This document shows, one piece after another, positions 61,750 to 64,000 of a stretch of DNA of 64,000 nucleotides. Positions within the stretch are counted from its first letter, which is position 1. Every line of letters begins with the position of its first letter. The DNA is from Datisca glomerata (taxonomy: Eukaryota > Streptophyta > Magnoliopsida > Cucurbitales > Datiscaceae): positions 248,001-312,000 of the forward strand of contig QANY01013442.1 of the NCBI GenBank assembly GCA_003255025.1, read 5' to 3'. The notes beneath the pieces are model-generated. The model worked only from the letters and a program-made list of their open reading frames with translations, had not been told where the DNA came from and did not search any database. The position numbers and the translations under genes were made by a program.

Positions 61750-62894
61750 CAGAAAATTATATTTAAATATATAAATAATTCAATTAATTAATTTTTAATT
61801 AATTATACATACTTAATTATCTCATAATTATGTACTTGTCCTAGAATAAAAATTTCATTTGCAAGTCAGTCTTTTTCTCATGTCTTGAAATACTCATACC
61901 CTTAACAACGTAGTATAGTGGTGACTTGGGGACCATGGACCTATAATCCTAAGCTCCAATAAACTAGATTATTAATTAAATAATTTTATTTATTAATTCT
62001 ATTATCACTCCACTATAAATATGAAATTACACTCTTACAGATTATAGAATGTATTTAAAGAATATTCTCATGTAGTCCACTGACATAATCATTTCATATA
62101 GTTTTGTCATCAAATTATTGGTTTGTAAATTAGAACTGATCAAAATTATCATATTACCTTTCTAATTGCCTCTTGATCCTTAAATACCATCAATCCACAA
62201 GTGAATGACTAATTTATCATTTTATTATAAATTTGAGTTTAATAACCATTCAGTTCCAGAATTAATACTTAAGGGAACCAATATACGATCCGTTAGGAAA
62301 GCTTAGATTCCAAATCTTGTAAGATCATGTCCCCAGCTAATTACATCACTGAATCTCCATAACAAAAGTCATTAGCCTGGTTAACAAACAAACCTTAATG
62401 AGTGAATTAAAAGATCTAGTAGACATGCATATGAGTTCATGTTTACTCAGGATTTAGATTTATCTACATATGATCATCGAATTAATGTGTATTAATTTTT
62501 TATGATTAACGGCACGTTAATGAAGATATCAATTCATATCGGTCCTGTCATATATACTCTTATTATATAAAGTACATTCACTAAGATGTCTATCTACACC
62601 AATGATCTGGCTCTAGATCACACGCATTCATAAAACTTAATGAACCGTACTAGCAACCATTCATTAAAGATTCCATACTTTAATATGTTGTTGATAATTT
62701 TATTCATTATCTATGATCTTAACCCTCTCGTACTAATACAAGATCATAGTCTCATTAATGAATATGAAATTTTTAGATATTTATAAAAATTATTCAACAA
62801 CAATTTAAAAGAATAATTATAAGAAAAATATAATCCTCTTTAAATTTCATATCAAAATGTTAATACACATTCTTTGAGGGCATAATCCCCAACA
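60637..62894 (-). repeat. 3' LTR of the right-edge copia element (about 2.26 kb)
   Basis: In minus orientation it begins TGTTGGGGATTATGCCCTC at 62894, directly after the purine tract and the end of pol. It ends near CGCGAGGACCA at about 60637. It is the inverted homologue of the plus-strand LTR at 56565-58735. It lies within the integrase gene of the Tork-like fragment, which marks the insertion site. Confidence 0.85.
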
Positions 62895-64000
62895 ATCTCC
62901 CACTTGCCCTAAATCAAATGTCGCATCTCTCTCAATCCAATGTTATGCATGTGATCGTCAAGTTACTTTGCAAGAAGTGTCTTTGTAAAAGGATCAACGA
63001 GGTTCTGTTCCGATGCTATCTTCATAACACTCACATCCTTCAATTCACGATCTCTCTTACAAGATGATATATCCTCTCTATGTGCTTCCCCCTCTTGTGA
63101 CTCCTCGGTTCCTTGGAATTTGCTGCCCCCCCACTGTTATCACAGTACAGGATCAATGGCTTGTCCATATCTGAAACTACTTCCAGATCAGAATAGAACT
63201 TTCTGAGCCATACCGCATTTTTCGCAGCTTCACAAGCCGCTATATATTCAACTTCCATAGTGGAATTTGTAATGCTGAATTGTTTAATACTTATTCAGAC
63301 TACAGCTCCTCCACCTAGGATGAGTACTAATCTAGATGAAGACTTTCGACTTTCTCTGTTTGATTGAAAATAAGAATCAGTATATCAAGTGGGGTTCAGG
63401 TCTCCACCTGAAAAAACAAGCATATAGTTTATAATTCTCCTAAGATACTTGAGAATGTGATTTACTGCAATCCAGTGTTCCAAACCTGGATTCGATTTAT
63501 AACGACCGACAATTCTCACTGCATAACAGATGTCCGGTCTCATAACAACATGGCATACATGAGAATTCCAACTGCTGAAGCATAGGGAACCTTAGGACAT
63601 TGTTCCTTATAGAGGACAATTCCATGTCTGGTTGGTTCTTGACCTTTCTTGGAATTCTCTATATAGAATCTCTCTAGCATCTTATCAATATAAGATGCCT
63701 GAGAAAGTGCTAAGAACTTGTTCTTTCTATCCCCTAGGATTTAGATGCCTAGAACATAGCTCGCTTCTCCCAAATCTTTCATTTGAAATTTTTTAGCTAA
63801 CAACTTCTTTACCTTTGAAAAAGTTTCTACATCATTCCCAATGAGTAGAATATCATCAACATAAGGAAATAAGAAAATCACTATCTTATCTTTGGTGTAT
63901 TTATAAACACAGGCTTCGTCAACATTTTGCTCGATGCTTACTTTAATCTAGATGCTTACTTTAATCTATAAATGGATTTAAGTAACTTGCATACTTTCTG
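62895..64000 (-). pseudogene. Copia pol 3' part (RT and RNase H) of the right-edge element
   Basis: Read right to left, RT begins at the window edge (KLLKSIYRLK) and reaches YVDDILLIGND at about 63863-63830, so the active site is intact. It continues through KDLGEASYVLGI. RNase H follows after frameshifts and stops and ends with EVEYIAACEAAKNAVWLRKF and LYCDNSGGAANSKEPRSHKRGKHIERIYHLVREIV (63258-63040). The tail DPFTKTLL leads to the purine tract AAGTGGGAGAT before the LTR. An 18-bp in-frame tandem duplication lies at 63937-63972. The rest of the element is beyond the window. Confidence 0.85.

Overview
This is nuclear DNA of a flowering plant, very probably a eudicot. The evidence is the AT-rich sequence with spliced genes, the nested transposable elements of typical plant families (Ty1/copia, plant L1 LINE with RNase H, CACTA, Mutator-like, hAT), and one gene of the LTI65/RD29B stress-protein family. 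There are no bacterial-style operons. Almost everything is mobile-element sequence in varying states of decay. The only gene that reads cleanly from start to stop is the LTI65/RD29B-like gene.

Layout. 1-2186 is AT-rich with a palindromic mini-repeat cluster. 2187-5812 is a decayed CACTA element with an interrupted TNPA-type (Transposase_24) gene and GACGGTT subterminal repeats. 6167-8110 is a solo LTR with a perfect 5-bp target duplication. 8529-14715 is a hAT-type element with a perfect 8-bp target duplication, and a 4.7-kb Mutator-like element with a MURA pseudogene is inserted inside it. 16414-17266 is a truncated relative of the first solo LTR, and 17805-18259 is a second solo LTR with its own target duplication. 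18785-24458 is a near full-length, inactive L1-type LINE containing a suspicious poly-G/N tract.

24935-27224 is the five-exon LTI65/RD29B-like gene, with ABRE-like motifs and a TATA box upstream. 28170-38885 is a minus-strand copia remnant split by a complete, inactive plus-strand Angela/BARE-like copia element at 29325-37042 (target duplication AGGCA).

39.7-54.6 kb is a complicated accessory block. It holds an inverted pair of GTTCACCAAATACGTAC-type satellite arrays, a 1,440-bp-period duplication, and two clusters of palindromic GGCGTTTGG motifs on either side of a plant-mobile-domain (PMD)-like gene. It also holds a FAR1-type Mutator transposase pseudogene, a 115-bp-arm hairpin, and a minus-strand pseudogene that joins an HMG-box-like start to a DUF1985/PMD-like middle and a Ulp1-like protease end. 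This is the least ordinary part of the window.

56.5-64 kb is again copia. A 2.2-kb LTR on the plus strand and a related 2.25-kb LTR on the minus strand face each other across a Tork-like copia fragment that has lost most of its RT. The minus LTR belongs to a copia element whose coding part runs off the right edge.

The transposon genes do not work together as a pathway. They record successive insertions, and most carry in-frame stops, frameshifts or lost catalytic residues. All calls come from reading the sequence and from knowledge of the families; no database search was run.
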